Of a stretch of DNA of 64,000 nucleotides, positions 32,177-41,317 are shown piece by piece (the first letter of the stretch is position 1; each line of letters starts with the position of its first letter). The stretch is from an uncultured Lachnospiraceae bacterium. GTDB lineage: Bacteria > Bacillota > Clostridia > Lachnospirales > Lachnospiraceae. The notes under the pieces were generated by a model. That model saw only the letters and a list, made by a program, of their open reading frames with translations, ran no database searches and had not been told where the DNA came from. A program made the translations under genes and the position numbers. Location: the NCBI GenBank assembly GCA_910577765.1, contig CAJTOV010000001.1:1-64000 (forward strand), given 5' to 3'.

Positions 32177-34675
32177 ATGGATGTTTGTACACAATTTACG
32201 GGCGCTGATAAAGGCAGGGGTGCATGGATACTACACACCAACTGTGCGGATATCAAGGTGATCTTTGTTACCGACGAGATCGTGCGGGTACGCATATCTT
32301 TTGACCGGACGTTTCCGGAAGAGTCCTATGTGCTGATGACGACTGCCTGGGAGGACCGGCTGGACAGCCTGTTTGCAGGGGAACGCACCCGGGTGGAGCC
32401 GGTGATTCCGGAAGCTGTGGAGAATGAGAAGGAGATTACTTTTGAAACGGGAAAGGTCCGGCTGGTGTTCACAAAAGACCCCATCGGCTTTGCCCTTTAT
32501 GACAGGGAAGGAAGCCTGCTTTACAGTGACCTTCCCGGTGCCTTCTGTACGCTGGATTCCAATCACAGGGTGAACCATTACTCCTGTATGGAGGAAGAGG
32601 ACTGCTTTTACGGTTTCGGTGAAAAGACAGGCGTCCTTAACAAAAATAAGACCTTTCTGCGGCAGCGGGCCACGGATGCCATGGGCTATGACCCGGAGAA
32701 GACGGATACCCTTTACAAACACATTCCCTTCTATATCCGGTTAAGCCGCAGTACCAGGAAGGCCGTGGGAGTGTTCTACCACAATTTTTATGAGTCCTGC
32801 TTTAACATGGGCTGTGAGAAAAGCAATTACTGGCAGCGGTATACATACTGGCAGGCAGACGGCGGGGATATTGACCTGTTTTTGCTGGGAGGCAATACCA
32901 TTTCCCGCATTGTAGATAACTATACCCTGCTGACCGGCCGTCCGGTACTGCTTCCCAAGCGGGCCATAGGCTATCAGGGAAGTTCCATGTTCTATCCGGA
33001 GCTGGACAGGGACAGTGACGATGCGGTACTGGGCTTTATTGACACCATCCGGGAGGAAGGCTTTCCCATTGACGGTTTCCATTTATCTTCCGGCTACACC
33101 AGCGTGGGAAATAAGCGGTGCGTATTTACCTGGAATACGGAACGGTTCAAGGACCCTTCCGCCTACTTCCACGCCATGCAGGATAAAGGCGCGGAAAATG
33201 TTCCCAATATTAAGCCGGGAATCCTCCTGTGCCATCCATGGTTTGGAGAGTTTGCCGCCAGGGACGTGTTCGTAAAGGACAGCCGGAATCCGGACACCTG
33301 CGCGGTAGGACGGTGGTGGGGCGGCCCCGGGGCATTCTGGGATTTCACCAGGTCCAAAGCCCGTGAGGCATGGAAGGAATATCTGATTAAAAATGTCATA
33401 GCAGTAGGAACCAACTCCATCTGGAATGACAACTGTGAGTATGACAGCCTGCTGGACAAGGATGCCAGGGTGGATTTTGACGGCAAAGGCGGAACCATCG
33501 GACAGCTGAAGCCCCTGATGAGTACCCTTATGTGCAAGCTGAGTAATGACGCGGTAAGGGAACATGACCCGGATGCAAGACCCTACTCTGTGTGCCGCAG
33601 CGGCAGCAGCGGCATTCAGCGCTATGCCCAGACCTGGTGCGGCGACAATTACACCAGCTGGAAATCCCTGAAATACAACATTCCCACAATCACCGGAATG
33701 GGACTTTCCGGTCAGCCCAATGAAGGTGCGGATATCGGCGGTTTCGCCGGCGGGGCTCCGGAAGAGGAGCTGTTTGTGCGGTGGGTGCAGCAGGGAATCT
33801 TCCAGGCCCGGTTCTCCATTCATTCGGCCAGCAATGACAATACCGTGACCGAGCCCTGGATGTTCCGTGACAGTGCGGATATGATCCGCGATGCCATCCT
33901 GCTCCGTTACCGCATGGAGCCCTACCTGTACTCCTGCGAATACGAGGCAGCACAGACAGGGGCCCCCATCATGAGGGCACTGGTATATGAGTTCCAGGAG
34001 GATGAAAATACCTATGACAACAGTTTTGACTTCCTTTTCGGCAGGAGTCTGCTGGTGGCCAATGTTATCGAGAAAGGGGCCGTAAGCCGCAGTGTATACC
34101 TGCCAGAGGGCTGTAAGTGGTATGACTTAAACGACCACTACCGCTGCTATGAGGGGGGACAGACCATAACGGTTCCGGTGACGCTTAAGACCATTCCCAT
34201 GTTCCTGAGGGAGGGAGGAATTCTGGCTCTTGCAGATAACCAGATGATGAATATGGAAAAGGACTGTGTAAAGGACCTGCATCTGGTCATTGCCCCGGCA
34301 GCCGCAGGCTCCCGGTTCGTCCTGTATGATGATGACGGAAGAACCAATGATTTTCGGAAAGGGATTTTCCGCAGGACAGCCATCGACGTCAAAGGGACAC
34401 AGGTGGTGACGGTAGACTTTGCCGGTGAGGGAAGCTACCGGGATACGGTTGAGACGGTTACCGTGGAGATGATCCGCAAGGACAGAAGCCCCTTCTGGGT
34501 AAGCCTGGACGGACAGAAGCTGGAACATTATCTGAACCGCAGGAAATTTGAGGCGGCAGAGACCGGATGGTACTACAGCCAGACCAGACGGGCTGTGCTG
34601 GTAAAATATAACAATCCGGGGAAAGATGTGAGACTTACGGTTTCCTTTGAGGATTTTGATTTGATCGGTATGTAA
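32177..34675 (+). CDS. Glycoside hydrolase family 31 alpha-glycosidase (1)
   Basis: An 832-residue GH31 enzyme without a signal peptide, hence cytoplasmic. The N-terminal beta-sandwich (about 1-230, with FYGFGEKTG) is followed by the (beta/alpha)8 domain with probable nucleophile D418 in WNDNCEYD and acid/base D490 in WCGDN, then ADIGGFAGG and RWVQQGIFQARFSIHSASND. The C-terminal beta domains have FLREGGILAL and VLYDDDGRTNDF. It would hydrolyse an alpha-glycoside imported by the TRAP system; the exact substrate is unknown. It lies 30 nt after dctM. A second GH31 with closely matching layout follows. Confidence 0.94.
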   Translation: MDVCTQFTGADKGRGAWILHTNCADIKVIFVTDEIVRVRISFDRTFPEESYVLMTTAWEDRLDSLFAGERTRVEPVIPEAVENEKEITFETGKVRLVFTKDPIGFALYDREGSLLYSDLPGAFCTLDSNHRVNHYSCMEEEDCFYGFGEKTGVLNKNKTFLRQRATDAMGYDPEKTDTLYKHIPFYIRLSRSTRKAVGVFYHNFYESCFNMGCEKSNYWQRYTYWQADGGDIDLFLLGGNTISRIVDNYTLLTGRPVLLPKRAIGYQGSSMFYPELDRDSDDAVLGFIDTIREEGFPIDGFHLSSGYTSVGNKRCVFTWNTERFKDPSAYFHAMQDKGAENVPNIKPGILLCHPWFGEFAARDVFVKDSRNPDTCAVGRWWGGPGAFWDFTRSKAREAWKEYLIKNVIAVGTNSIWNDNCEYDSLLDKDARVDFDGKGGTIGQLKPLMSTLMCKLSNDAVREHDPDARPYSVCRSGSSGIQRYAQTWCGDNYTSWKSLKYNIPTITGMGLSGQPNEGADIGGFAGGAPEEELFVRWVQQGIFQARFSIHSASNDNTVTEPWMFRDSADMIRDAILLRYRMEPYLYSCEYEAAQTGAPIMRALVYEFQEDENTYDNSFDFLFGRSLLVANVIEKGAVSRSVYLPEGCKWYDLNDHYRCYEGGQTITVPVTLKTIPMFLREGGILALADNQMMNMEKDCVKDLHLVIAPAAAGSRFVLYDDDGRTNDFRKGIFRRTAIDVKGTQVVTVDFAGEGSYRDTVETVTVEMIRKDRSPFWVSLDGQKLEHYLNRRKFEAAETGWYYSQTRRAVLVKYNNPGKDVRLTVSFEDFDLIGM

Positions 34676-34689
34676 AGGAGATAAAGAAC

Positions 34690-37200
34690 ATGCTGCTGCG
34701 CCAACTGATATCCATGGAAAAGACAGACGCAGGCTACATCCTTCACGGGGATGCCGCCGATATTCTGCTGATATTTATGACTGATGACATTATCCGGTTC
34801 CGCGTAAGCTTCCGGAAGGATTTTAAGGAGGAATCCTATACCCTGGTAACCACTGCCTGGGCAGACCGTATGGACGGGCTGCTCCAGGGGGAACGGGTAC
34901 GGATAAAGGCCCTGGATGTTCCCTGCCGGGAGCAGGAGGACAAGCTGGTATTCTCTACAAAGACCTGCATACTGGAGGTAAACCGGAAGCCGGTATATAT
35001 GACCCTGAAAAACCTGGACGGCAAAATCATCTACCAGGACTTAAAGGAACGGGCCTTTGAGGAAGACCAGCTGGGCCGTCTGTCCCACTTTTCCAGAATT
35101 GATCCGGCCCTGGACCATTTCTACGGTTTTGGCGAAAAGACCGGCCATCTGGACAAGAAGGGAAGGCGTCTGCGGATGTCCCCTAAGGATGCCATTGGCC
35201 ATGACCCGGAAAAGGGAGATCCTATGTACAAACATATCCCCTTCTACATCCGGGTCAATGAGAAGGATATTCATGCCATAGGCTTATTTTACCACAACTC
35301 CTATGACAGCGTATTTGATATGGGCCAGGAGCTGTCAGGCTACTGGGACCGCTACTGTTACTACCAGACAGACGGAGGTGACCTGGATCTGTTCCTGCTG
35401 AACGGTCCGGACATGGCATCGGTCATTGACCGGTATACCCTGCTGACCGGACGGACAGCCCTGCCTACCCGTCAGTCCCTGGGGTACTGCGCGTCCACCA
35501 TGTATTATGCAGAGCTGGAAAAGGACTGTGACAAGGAGATCTACCAGGTCATGGACAAGCATGACAAGGAGGAGATCCTGATTGACAACTTCTGGCTGGC
35601 GTCCGGCTATTCCAGCGGTGAGGAGGATAACCTGCGCTACGTGTTCAACTGGAACCGTAAACGGTTTCCCAGGCCGGAGGAATTCTTTGCAAAGATGAAT
35701 GCCAGGGGCATCAACGTGATTCCCAACTTAAAGCCGGGGATCTTAAAGAACCACCCCTATATGGAACGCTTTGAGAAGAACCAGGTATTTATCAAAAATC
35801 CCGAAGGTGACGGTGACTACTACGGAAGATGGTGGGGCGGAGAGGGGCGCTTCTTCGACTTTACAAACCCCAGGGCCAGACAGGTATGGAAGGAGCTTCT
35901 GGAAGAGAATATCCTGAAGATGGGCACAAAGACTGTGTGGAATGACAACTGCGAGATGGACGGCGTGGAGGACCGGAATGCCAGATGTGACTTTGAGGGC
36001 AGGGGCGGAACCATGGCGGAGCTTAAGATTCTCCATTCCAACCTGATGGCTTTTCTGGCAAAGCAGGCCATTGCCCAGGTCTATCCCGGGGAGCGTCCCT
36101 ACATTATCAACCGTGCAGGCTACGCAGGCATCCAGCGCTATGCCCAGGTATGGGGCGGCGACAACCTGACGGACTGGAAGACCGTAAAGTTCAACATTGC
36201 AACCATCCTGGGCATGGGGCTTTCCGGCTGTGCCAACATGGGCTGTGATATCGGCGGTTTTGCAGGAGGTGCTCCGGACGCAGAGCTGCTGCTGCGCTGG
36301 ATACAGAACGGAATCTTCCAGCCCCGGTTCTGCCTGAATTCCGCCAACAATGACAATACCGTAACCCAGCCATGGATGTATGAGGAAAATAACCGGTATG
36401 TGCGGGAAGCCTTTGCCCAGCGTTACCGGATGCTTCCTTACCTGTACAGCCTGATGTATGAGGCCAGCGTAAACGGTATGCCGGCCATGCGTCCCTTGTT
36501 CCTGGAATTCCCGGAGGATGCGAACTGCTACAGGGACGAGAACCTGACTTTCCTGCTGGGAAAGAGTGTGCTGGTAGCCAATGTGGTGGAGCCGGGAGCA
36601 GTTACCCGCACCATCTATCTGCCGGCAGGCTGCCGCTGGTTTGACATGCATGACCACATGAAGGAGTACCAGGGGGGACAGACCATCACGATCCCGGTGG
36701 ATTTGGGCAGCATACCCATGTTCTTAAGAGGCAGCGGCGTGTATGTGACCAGCGAGGATGTAAAGCACATTCTTGCGGATACCATGACCCAGGCAGACCT
36801 GCTGGTAAGCGCGGATACGGACACCAGCTTTGTACTCTACGACGACGACGGACATACCGAGGACTATAAGAAGGGCGTATATGCAAGGACCGTCATTGAT
36901 GTAAAGGCCGGGGACAGGACCGTAATTGGCTTTGATACCCAGGGAACCTATGAGAGTCCGCTAAAGCGGATGACCATCCGGCTGGTCAGCAGGCAGAAAG
37001 GAGCGTTCTGGGTAACCGTTGACGGGGAAGCGGTTCCCCGCTATCTGGTGCGGGACGGCTGGGAGGAAGCAGAATCCGGCTGGTATTATAATCTGTCAGA
37101 TCGGACGATCTGGGTGAAGTACCCGGTTCCCCGGAAAAAAAGCTATGAGGTGACGATTTCCAGGGAGAAGTTTGACCTGATCGGAATGGGAGAAGAATAA
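34690..37200 (+). CDS. Glycoside hydrolase family 31 alpha-glycosidase (2)
   Basis: An 836-residue paralogue of the preceding gene, aligning over its whole length (the same FYGFGEKTG, WNDNCEMD, GGDN, DIGGFAGG and VLYDDDGHTEDY motifs). Nucleophile D419 and acid/base D491 are intact. The substrate pocket region differs: WASGYSSGEEDN replaces LSSGYTSVGN, so the two enzymes may act on different linkages or successive units. No signal peptide. AAGGAG lies 8 nt before the ATG, and the gap to gene 1 is 14 nt. The duplication is probably old, as the DNA shows no long identical runs. Confidence 0.94.
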   Translation: MLLRQLISMEKTDAGYILHGDAADILLIFMTDDIIRFRVSFRKDFKEESYTLVTTAWADRMDGLLQGERVRIKALDVPCREQEDKLVFSTKTCILEVNRKPVYMTLKNLDGKIIYQDLKERAFEEDQLGRLSHFSRIDPALDHFYGFGEKTGHLDKKGRRLRMSPKDAIGHDPEKGDPMYKHIPFYIRVNEKDIHAIGLFYHNSYDSVFDMGQELSGYWDRYCYYQTDGGDLDLFLLNGPDMASVIDRYTLLTGRTALPTRQSLGYCASTMYYAELEKDCDKEIYQVMDKHDKEEILIDNFWLASGYSSGEEDNLRYVFNWNRKRFPRPEEFFAKMNARGINVIPNLKPGILKNHPYMERFEKNQVFIKNPEGDGDYYGRWWGGEGRFFDFTNPRARQVWKELLEENILKMGTKTVWNDNCEMDGVEDRNARCDFEGRGGTMAELKILHSNLMAFLAKQAIAQVYPGERPYIINRAGYAGIQRYAQVWGGDNLTDWKTVKFNIATILGMGLSGCANMGCDIGGFAGGAPDAELLLRWIQNGIFQPRFCLNSANNDNTVTQPWMYEENNRYVREAFAQRYRMLPYLYSLMYEASVNGMPAMRPLFLEFPEDANCYRDENLTFLLGKSVLVANVVEPGAVTRTIYLPAGCRWFDMHDHMKEYQGGQTITIPVDLGSIPMFLRGSGVYVTSEDVKHILADTMTQADLLVSADTDTSFVLYDDDGHTEDYKKGVYARTVIDVKAGDRTVIGFDTQGTYESPLKRMTIRLVSRQKGAFWVTVDGEAVPRYLVRDGWEEAESGWYYNLSDRTIWVKYPVPRKKSYEVTISREKFDLIGMGEE

Positions 37201-37539
37201 AAGGAAGCGTGTCTGAAAACGGATTTATTCACCAATGTGGAATACCGCTTTTGGACACGCTTCACTGCTTTACATTGTTACAAGTAAAAAGATGTTATAT
37301 TTGTTTTGACTGGGCCGGTTTCCCTCCTTTTTCTGTCCCGGATCAGGAATAAAAAGCTGAAAAACTGGATAAATAAAGAATGGGTTCCTGTTTTTATCCT
37401 GCATCACAATAAAAAGATTGTGATATCAACATGATAAAAATTGTGCTGGATTTGACAAGACAGGGCCGATTGCATATAATATGCCTTAACCAAATGGACC
37501 CGGCTACAGCATATTGGGAATGAAAAGGAGGATTTACCT
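37201..37539 (+). promoter_or_regulatory. Terminator repeat and consensus promoter before the pxp operon
   Basis: A long interrupted inverted repeat (37204-37263; ends GAAGCGTGTC/GACACGCTTC) ends the GH31 transcript and contains the second copy of the GCGTGTCTGAAAA repeat. TTGACA (37452-37457), 17 nt, then TATAAT (37475-37480) is a perfect sigma-A promoter, 60 nt before the NRAMP-like start codon. No clear operator was found around it. Confidence 0.85.
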
Positions 37540-38748
37540 ATGAAAGAGAAGAAAAGCAGCGGAGCACTGATCGGTGCGGCATTTTTGATGGCTACCTCAG
37601 CCATCGGGCCCGGATTTCTGACCCAGACAGCCCAGTTTACCGGCACCCATAAAGGCAGTTTTGGATTCGTCATTCTGGTGTCCATTATTCTGGCAGCCAT
37701 TGCCCAGCTTAACATCTGGCGGGTACTGTGCGTGTCCGGCCTCAGGGGCCAGGATGTGGCCAACAAGGTGCTTCCGGGCCTGGGATACTTCGTGGCCTTT
37801 ATGGTAGCCCTGGGAGGGCTGGCCTTTAATATCGGAAATGTAGGCGGCGGTGCCCTGGGCTTTAATACCCTTCTGGGAATTCCTACTTCCGTAGGCTGCG
37901 TCCTGGCCGGTGCCATTGCCATCGCAGTATTTCTGGTTAAGAATGCCAAGTCTGCCATGGACACCCTGGCCAAGGTTCTGGGGGGCATCATGATCGTGGT
38001 AATCTTCGGCATCATCATCGTGGTAAAGCCGCCGGTGGGGGATGCCTTAAAGAATACATTTGTTCCTTCCGCAGGAGTTTCCAATCTGGTTCCGGCCATT
38101 ATCACCCTGATCGGTGGTACCGTTGGCGGATACATTACCTTCTCCGGCGCACACCGGCTGATTGACGGAGGTATCACAGGCGAGGAGAATCTGAAGGAGA
38201 TTAACAAAAGCTCCCTGATGGGTATGGGAATTGCGACCATTGTCCGGATCTTCCTGTTCCTGGCAGTGCTGGGTGTGGTGACCCGGCTGGCTGAGGGCGT
38301 GACCCTGGATGCCGGCAACCCGGCGGCAGATGCCTTCCGTCTGGGAGCCGGGGAGCTGGGCTACCGGTTTGCAGGGCTGGTACTGCTGTGTGCAGCCATT
38401 ACCTCCATCATCGGCGCGGCTTACACTTCCGTGTCCTTCTTAAAGACGTTCCATCCGGCCATTGCGGAGAAGGAGAACTGGGTGATTATCGGCTTTATCA
38501 CCGTGTCCACCATCATCATGGTGCTGCTGGGACAGCCGGCAACCCTGCTGGTTCTGGCCGGTGCGCTGAACGGTCTGATCCTGCCCATCACCCTGGGGAT
38601 CTGTCTGATTGCAGCCAGGAGAAAGGACATTATGGGTGAGCATTACTCCCACCCTGCGGTCCTGCTGGTGCTGGGCGTCATCGTGGTACTGATTTCCGCA
38701 TATCTGGGCGGCACCACCTTTATGTCCAACATGGGGAAATTGATCTAA
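37540..38748 (+). CDS. NRAMP-like transporter of the 5-oxoproline operon
   Basis: A 402-residue membrane protein with about eleven helices. The opening AATSAIGPGFLTQTAQFTG is that of the NRAMP superfamily branch (YcsG-like) that travels with pxp genes. The canonical metal-binding DPGN of helix 1 is not present (IGPGF instead), which suggests a non-metal substrate; 5-oxoproline is the contextual guess. GGAGG lies 9 nt before the ATG. It is first in the operon and is followed by a hairpin, then pxpB. Confidence 0.85.
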   Translation: MKEKKSSGALIGAAFLMATSAIGPGFLTQTAQFTGTHKGSFGFVILVSIILAAIAQLNIWRVLCVSGLRGQDVANKVLPGLGYFVAFMVALGGLAFNIGNVGGGALGFNTLLGIPTSVGCVLAGAIAIAVFLVKNAKSAMDTLAKVLGGIMIVVIFGIIIVVKPPVGDALKNTFVPSAGVSNLVPAIITLIGGTVGGYITFSGAHRLIDGGITGEENLKEINKSSLMGMGIATIVRIFLFLAVLGVVTRLAEGVTLDAGNPAADAFRLGAGELGYRFAGLVLLCAAITSIIGAAYTSVSFLKTFHPAIAEKENWVIIGFITVSTIIMVLLGQPATLLVLAGALNGLILPITLGICLIAARRKDIMGEHYSHPAVLLVLGVIVVLISAYLGGTTFMSNMGKLI

Positions 38749-38769
38749 TATAACGGCAAAAAGCTTCAG

Positions 38770-38801
38770 AAAGGTGTGATCAGAACGATGATTGCGCCTT
38801 T
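38770..38801 (+). terminator. Attenuator-like hairpin between transporter and pxpB
   Basis: A 13-bp stem with G/T wobbles (38770-38782 with 38789-38801) followed by a T run. It lies inside the operon, so it may lower expression of the downstream genes rather than end the transcript. Confidence 0.5.
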
Positions 38802-38869
38802 TTGACCATGGTTATTCCATATTACTGCCGCATCTTTGGCAGAAGAAAGGAGCGTAATTCCCAAATCTT

Positions 38870-39595
38870 ATGCAGAATATCAGAATTTTGACAGCAGGGG
38901 ATTCTTCCCTGCTGGTAGAGTTTGGAAAAGAGATCAGCCCGGATATTAACCGCAAGATTGCGGCTACCGTGCAGTTAATGAGGGAGCAGCATATTGAGGG
39001 TGTGGTGGACGTGATTCCCGCCTTCTGTTCCCTGCTGGTCAACTATGATCCCCGGGTGGTCCGCTATGACAAGATGAAGAAACGTCTGGAAAGCCTGGTG
39101 CGGATGGATATCAAGGTTGGCGCGGAAAAGCGGAAGATTTTTCAGATTCCCGTGGTCTATGGAGGGGAATACGGCCCGGACCTGGCCACCATTGCCCAGC
39201 ATGCAGGCTTAAGTGAGGCAGAGGTTATCGATATCCACAGCTCCAGGGATTACCTGATCTATATGCTGGGATTTCTCCCTGGCTTCTGCTATCTGGGAGG
39301 TCTGGATGAGCGGATTCATACTCCCAGACTGTCCAATCCCCGGCTGAAAATCCGTGCGGGAAGCGTGGGCATCGGCGGCTCCCAGACCGGGATCTATCCC
39401 CTGGACTCCCCAGGCGGATGGCAGCTGATGGGCATGACACCGGTAAAGACCTATGACCCGGAACGGGAGGTGCCCATTCTGGTGGAGGCAGGCAACTATA
39501 TCCGCTTTGTACCTGTTGATGAGGCAGAGTACCGGCGGATTCAGGGGCTGGTGGACAGCGGCGATTACCAGTGTGTGGTTCACGAGGAGGTGTAA
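38870..39595 (+). CDS. pxpB: 5-oxoprolinase subunit PxpB (KipI family)
   Basis: A 241-residue KipI/AHS1-domain protein with IRILTAGDSSLLVEFG, EGVVDVIPAFCSLLVNYDP, MLGFLPGFCYLGGLDERI and the conserved RIRAGSVGIGGSQTGIYPLDSPGGW-type segment (here KIRAGSVGI onward). With PxpA and PxpC it forms the ATP-dependent bacterial 5-oxoprolinase that opens pyroglutamate to glutamate. The nearest AGGAG is 18 nt upstream, which is far, so initiation may be weak. The stop is 1 nt before pxpC. Confidence 0.93.
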   Translation: MQNIRILTAGDSSLLVEFGKEISPDINRKIAATVQLMREQHIEGVVDVIPAFCSLLVNYDPRVVRYDKMKKRLESLVRMDIKVGAEKRKIFQIPVVYGGEYGPDLATIAQHAGLSEAEVIDIHSSRDYLIYMLGFLPGFCYLGGLDERIHTPRLSNPRLKIRAGSVGIGGSQTGIYPLDSPGGWQLMGMTPVKTYDPEREVPILVEAGNYIRFVPVDEAEYRRIQGLVDSGDYQCVVHEEV

Positions 39596-39596
39596 C

Positions 39597-40601
39597 ATGG
39601 GGATTCGTATTATAAAAGCAGGTATGATGACCACGGTCCAGGACCTGGGGCGTACCGGCTACCAGAGCCAGGGCTTCCCGGTGGCCGGAGTCATGGATGT
39701 CCGTTCCTTCAAGATCGCCAATCTGCTTCTGGACAATCCGGAAAATGAAGCCGTTCTGGAGTTTTCCCTGATCGGGCCTACCCTGGAGTTTACGGCAGGC
39801 ACCCTGATTGCCATAACCGGGGGAGATTTCCAGCCTACCATCAACGGGGAACCGGCGCCGATGTACACAGCCATTGATATCCATAAAGGGGATGTGCTGA
39901 AATTCGGCAGCGCCCGGACCGGCAGCCGTGGGTACATTGCTTTTTCCAGCTATCTGAAGGTTCCGGTTGTCATGGGAAGCCGTTGTACCAATATGAAGAG
40001 TTCCATTGGAGGGTTTAAAGGAAGAAAACTGCAGGACGGTGACTATATCGGTTTCCGAATCAAGCGGAGATATCTTCCCTTCTTCCTTTCCCGGACCCTG
40101 GATCTGGATGAATTCAACCAGGAAAGCGTGGTGCTGCGGGTAGTCATGGGCCCCCAGGATGATCTCTTCGGAAAGCAGGGGATCGAGACATTTCTTACCA
40201 GTGAATATACCGTAACCAGTGATTTCGACCGGATGGGCTGCCGTCTGGAGGGACCCTATATCACGAGAAAAGATACGGGCGATATGATTTCCGACGGCAT
40301 TGCCTTTGGGTCCGTGCAGGTGCCGGCCCACGGAAAGCCCATTATCCTGCTGGCAGACCGCCAGACTACCGGGGGCTATCCCAAGATCGCCACGGTGGCT
40401 TCGGTGGATATTCCCTGGCTGGTCCAGCGCAAGACCGACCACAAGGTCCGTTTCAAGGCGGTCAGTGTCCAGGAAGCCCAGCGGCTGTATCTGGAGGAAC
40501 TGGAAGAGTTAAACCAGATGCGCAAGCGGATTCACCGGCCTTGTAAAGAGGTGCTGGAATGCCGGCAGACATCCAGAAGAATTCGAAGGCTGTTTTTATA
40601 G
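39597..40601 (+). CDS. pxpC: 5-oxoprolinase subunit PxpC (KipA family)
   Basis: A 334-residue KipA/AHS2-domain protein that starts IRIIKAGMMTTVQDLGRTGYQ, the classic family opening, and contains AVLEFSLIGPTLEF, GSRGYIAFSSYL, VVMGSRCTNMKSSIGGFKGR and a closing IATVASVDIPWLVQ. Partner of PxpB. ATG 39597 follows GAGGAGG; a frame opening at 39453 lies inside pxpB and is not used. Followed by a repeat element, not directly by the next gene. Confidence 0.95.
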   Translation: MGIRIIKAGMMTTVQDLGRTGYQSQGFPVAGVMDVRSFKIANLLLDNPENEAVLEFSLIGPTLEFTAGTLIAITGGDFQPTINGEPAPMYTAIDIHKGDVLKFGSARTGSRGYIAFSSYLKVPVVMGSRCTNMKSSIGGFKGRKLQDGDYIGFRIKRRYLPFFLSRTLDLDEFNQESVVLRVVMGPQDDLFGKQGIETFLTSEYTVTSDFDRMGCRLEGPYITRKDTGDMISDGIAFGSVQVPAHGKPIILLADRQTTGGYPKIATVASVDIPWLVQRKTDHKVRFKAVSVQEAQRLYLEELEELNQMRKRIHRPCKEVLECRQTSRRIRRLFL

Positions 40602-40726
40602 TGATCACTTAGTGAATGCAAGCCGAAGGCGCAGCATGAACTTAGTGAGAACATACACCTGCCTGCTTAGCGAATGCAAGCCAAAGGCGCAGCATGAGGT
40701 TAGCAGACACGGTGCACAGTGATCAC
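40600..40726. repeat. Repeat element bounded by AGTGATCAC
   Basis: The palindromic 9-mer AGTGATCAC occurs at 40600-40608 and 40718-40726 and could be target duplications or the ends of a hairpin. Between them, a roughly 33-nt unit (CTTAG-GAATGCAAGCC-AAGGCGCAGCATGA) occurs twice, starting at 40608 and 40666, differing at only a few positions. No ORF is present. Confidence 0.7.
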
Positions 40727-40753
40727 GGAATATAGAGGAAAGGAAAATGCGGT

Positions 40754-41203
40754 ATGGATTTGGAGAAGATTGCAGGATTAGTAAAGATAATCGAGGATTC
40801 TTCCTTAAAGGAATTCACATATAAGGAAGGCGACATGAAGATCACCATGAGCAAGCGGGAGCATCCGCCCATTGTAACGGCGGGGATTCCGGCAGTGCCC
40901 GGAAGCGGGGTGGCCCAGGGGACGCCGGCTGCGGTTACGGGAACAGCGGCAGAGGAGGAAGAGTCCCTGTTCATCACATCCCCTATTGTAGGAACCTTTT
41001 ACTCGGCAGCGGCGCCGGATGTACCGGCATTTGTGCGGGTTGGGGACCGGGTGAAGGAGGGGCAGACCGTCTGTATCCTGGAGGCCATGAAGCTGATGAA
41101 TGAGATCCAGTGCGAGTATGACTGCGAAATCGAGGCAGTGCTGGTCAGCAACGAGCAGAAAGTGGAATATGGGCAGCCCCTGTTCCGTGTGAAACGAATC
41201 TGA
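40754..41203 (+). CDS. accB: Biotin carboxyl carrier protein
   Basis: A 149-residue BCCP. The N-terminal helix region is followed by a Pro/Ala/Gly linker (about 38-68) and a C-terminal biotinyl domain (about 72-148) with the biotinylation site K113 in ILEAMKLMNEI. It would carry carboxybiotin made by the adjacent biotin carboxylase. There is no carboxyltransferase (accA/accD) nearby; PxpB and PxpC, immediately upstream, are homologous to the carboxyltransferase halves of urea carboxylase. Confidence 0.95.
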   Translation: MDLEKIAGLVKIIEDSSLKEFTYKEGDMKITMSKREHPPIVTAGIPAVPGSGVAQGTPAAVTGTAAEEEESLFITSPIVGTFYSAAAPDVPAFVRVGDRVKEGQTVCILEAMKLMNEIQCEYDCEIEAVLVSNEQKVEYGQPLFRVKRI

Positions 41204-41317
41204 GTGCAGGGTGTGTAAAACCGGCAGGACAACCGGTCCGCTGACGCAGGGGACGGGCAGACCTGCCGGAAGGGTTACCTTAGTTGTGCAGAAGACGCGC
41301 ACGGAATGGAGGAAAAC

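Noticed and set aside
31013..32194. 393-codon minus-strand frame opposite dctM
   Set aside because: His/Gln/Arg-rich shadow of a highly conserved permease.
38812..38869. Better-spaced upstream start for pxpB
   Set aside because: No in-frame ATG, GTG or TTG lies 6-10 nt after the AGGAG at about 38847-38852, so the distant ATG 38870 was kept.
40601..40726. Insertion sequence between pxpC and accB
   Set aside because: The element is about 127 nt with no ORF; too small for an IS, so it was recorded as a repeat element.
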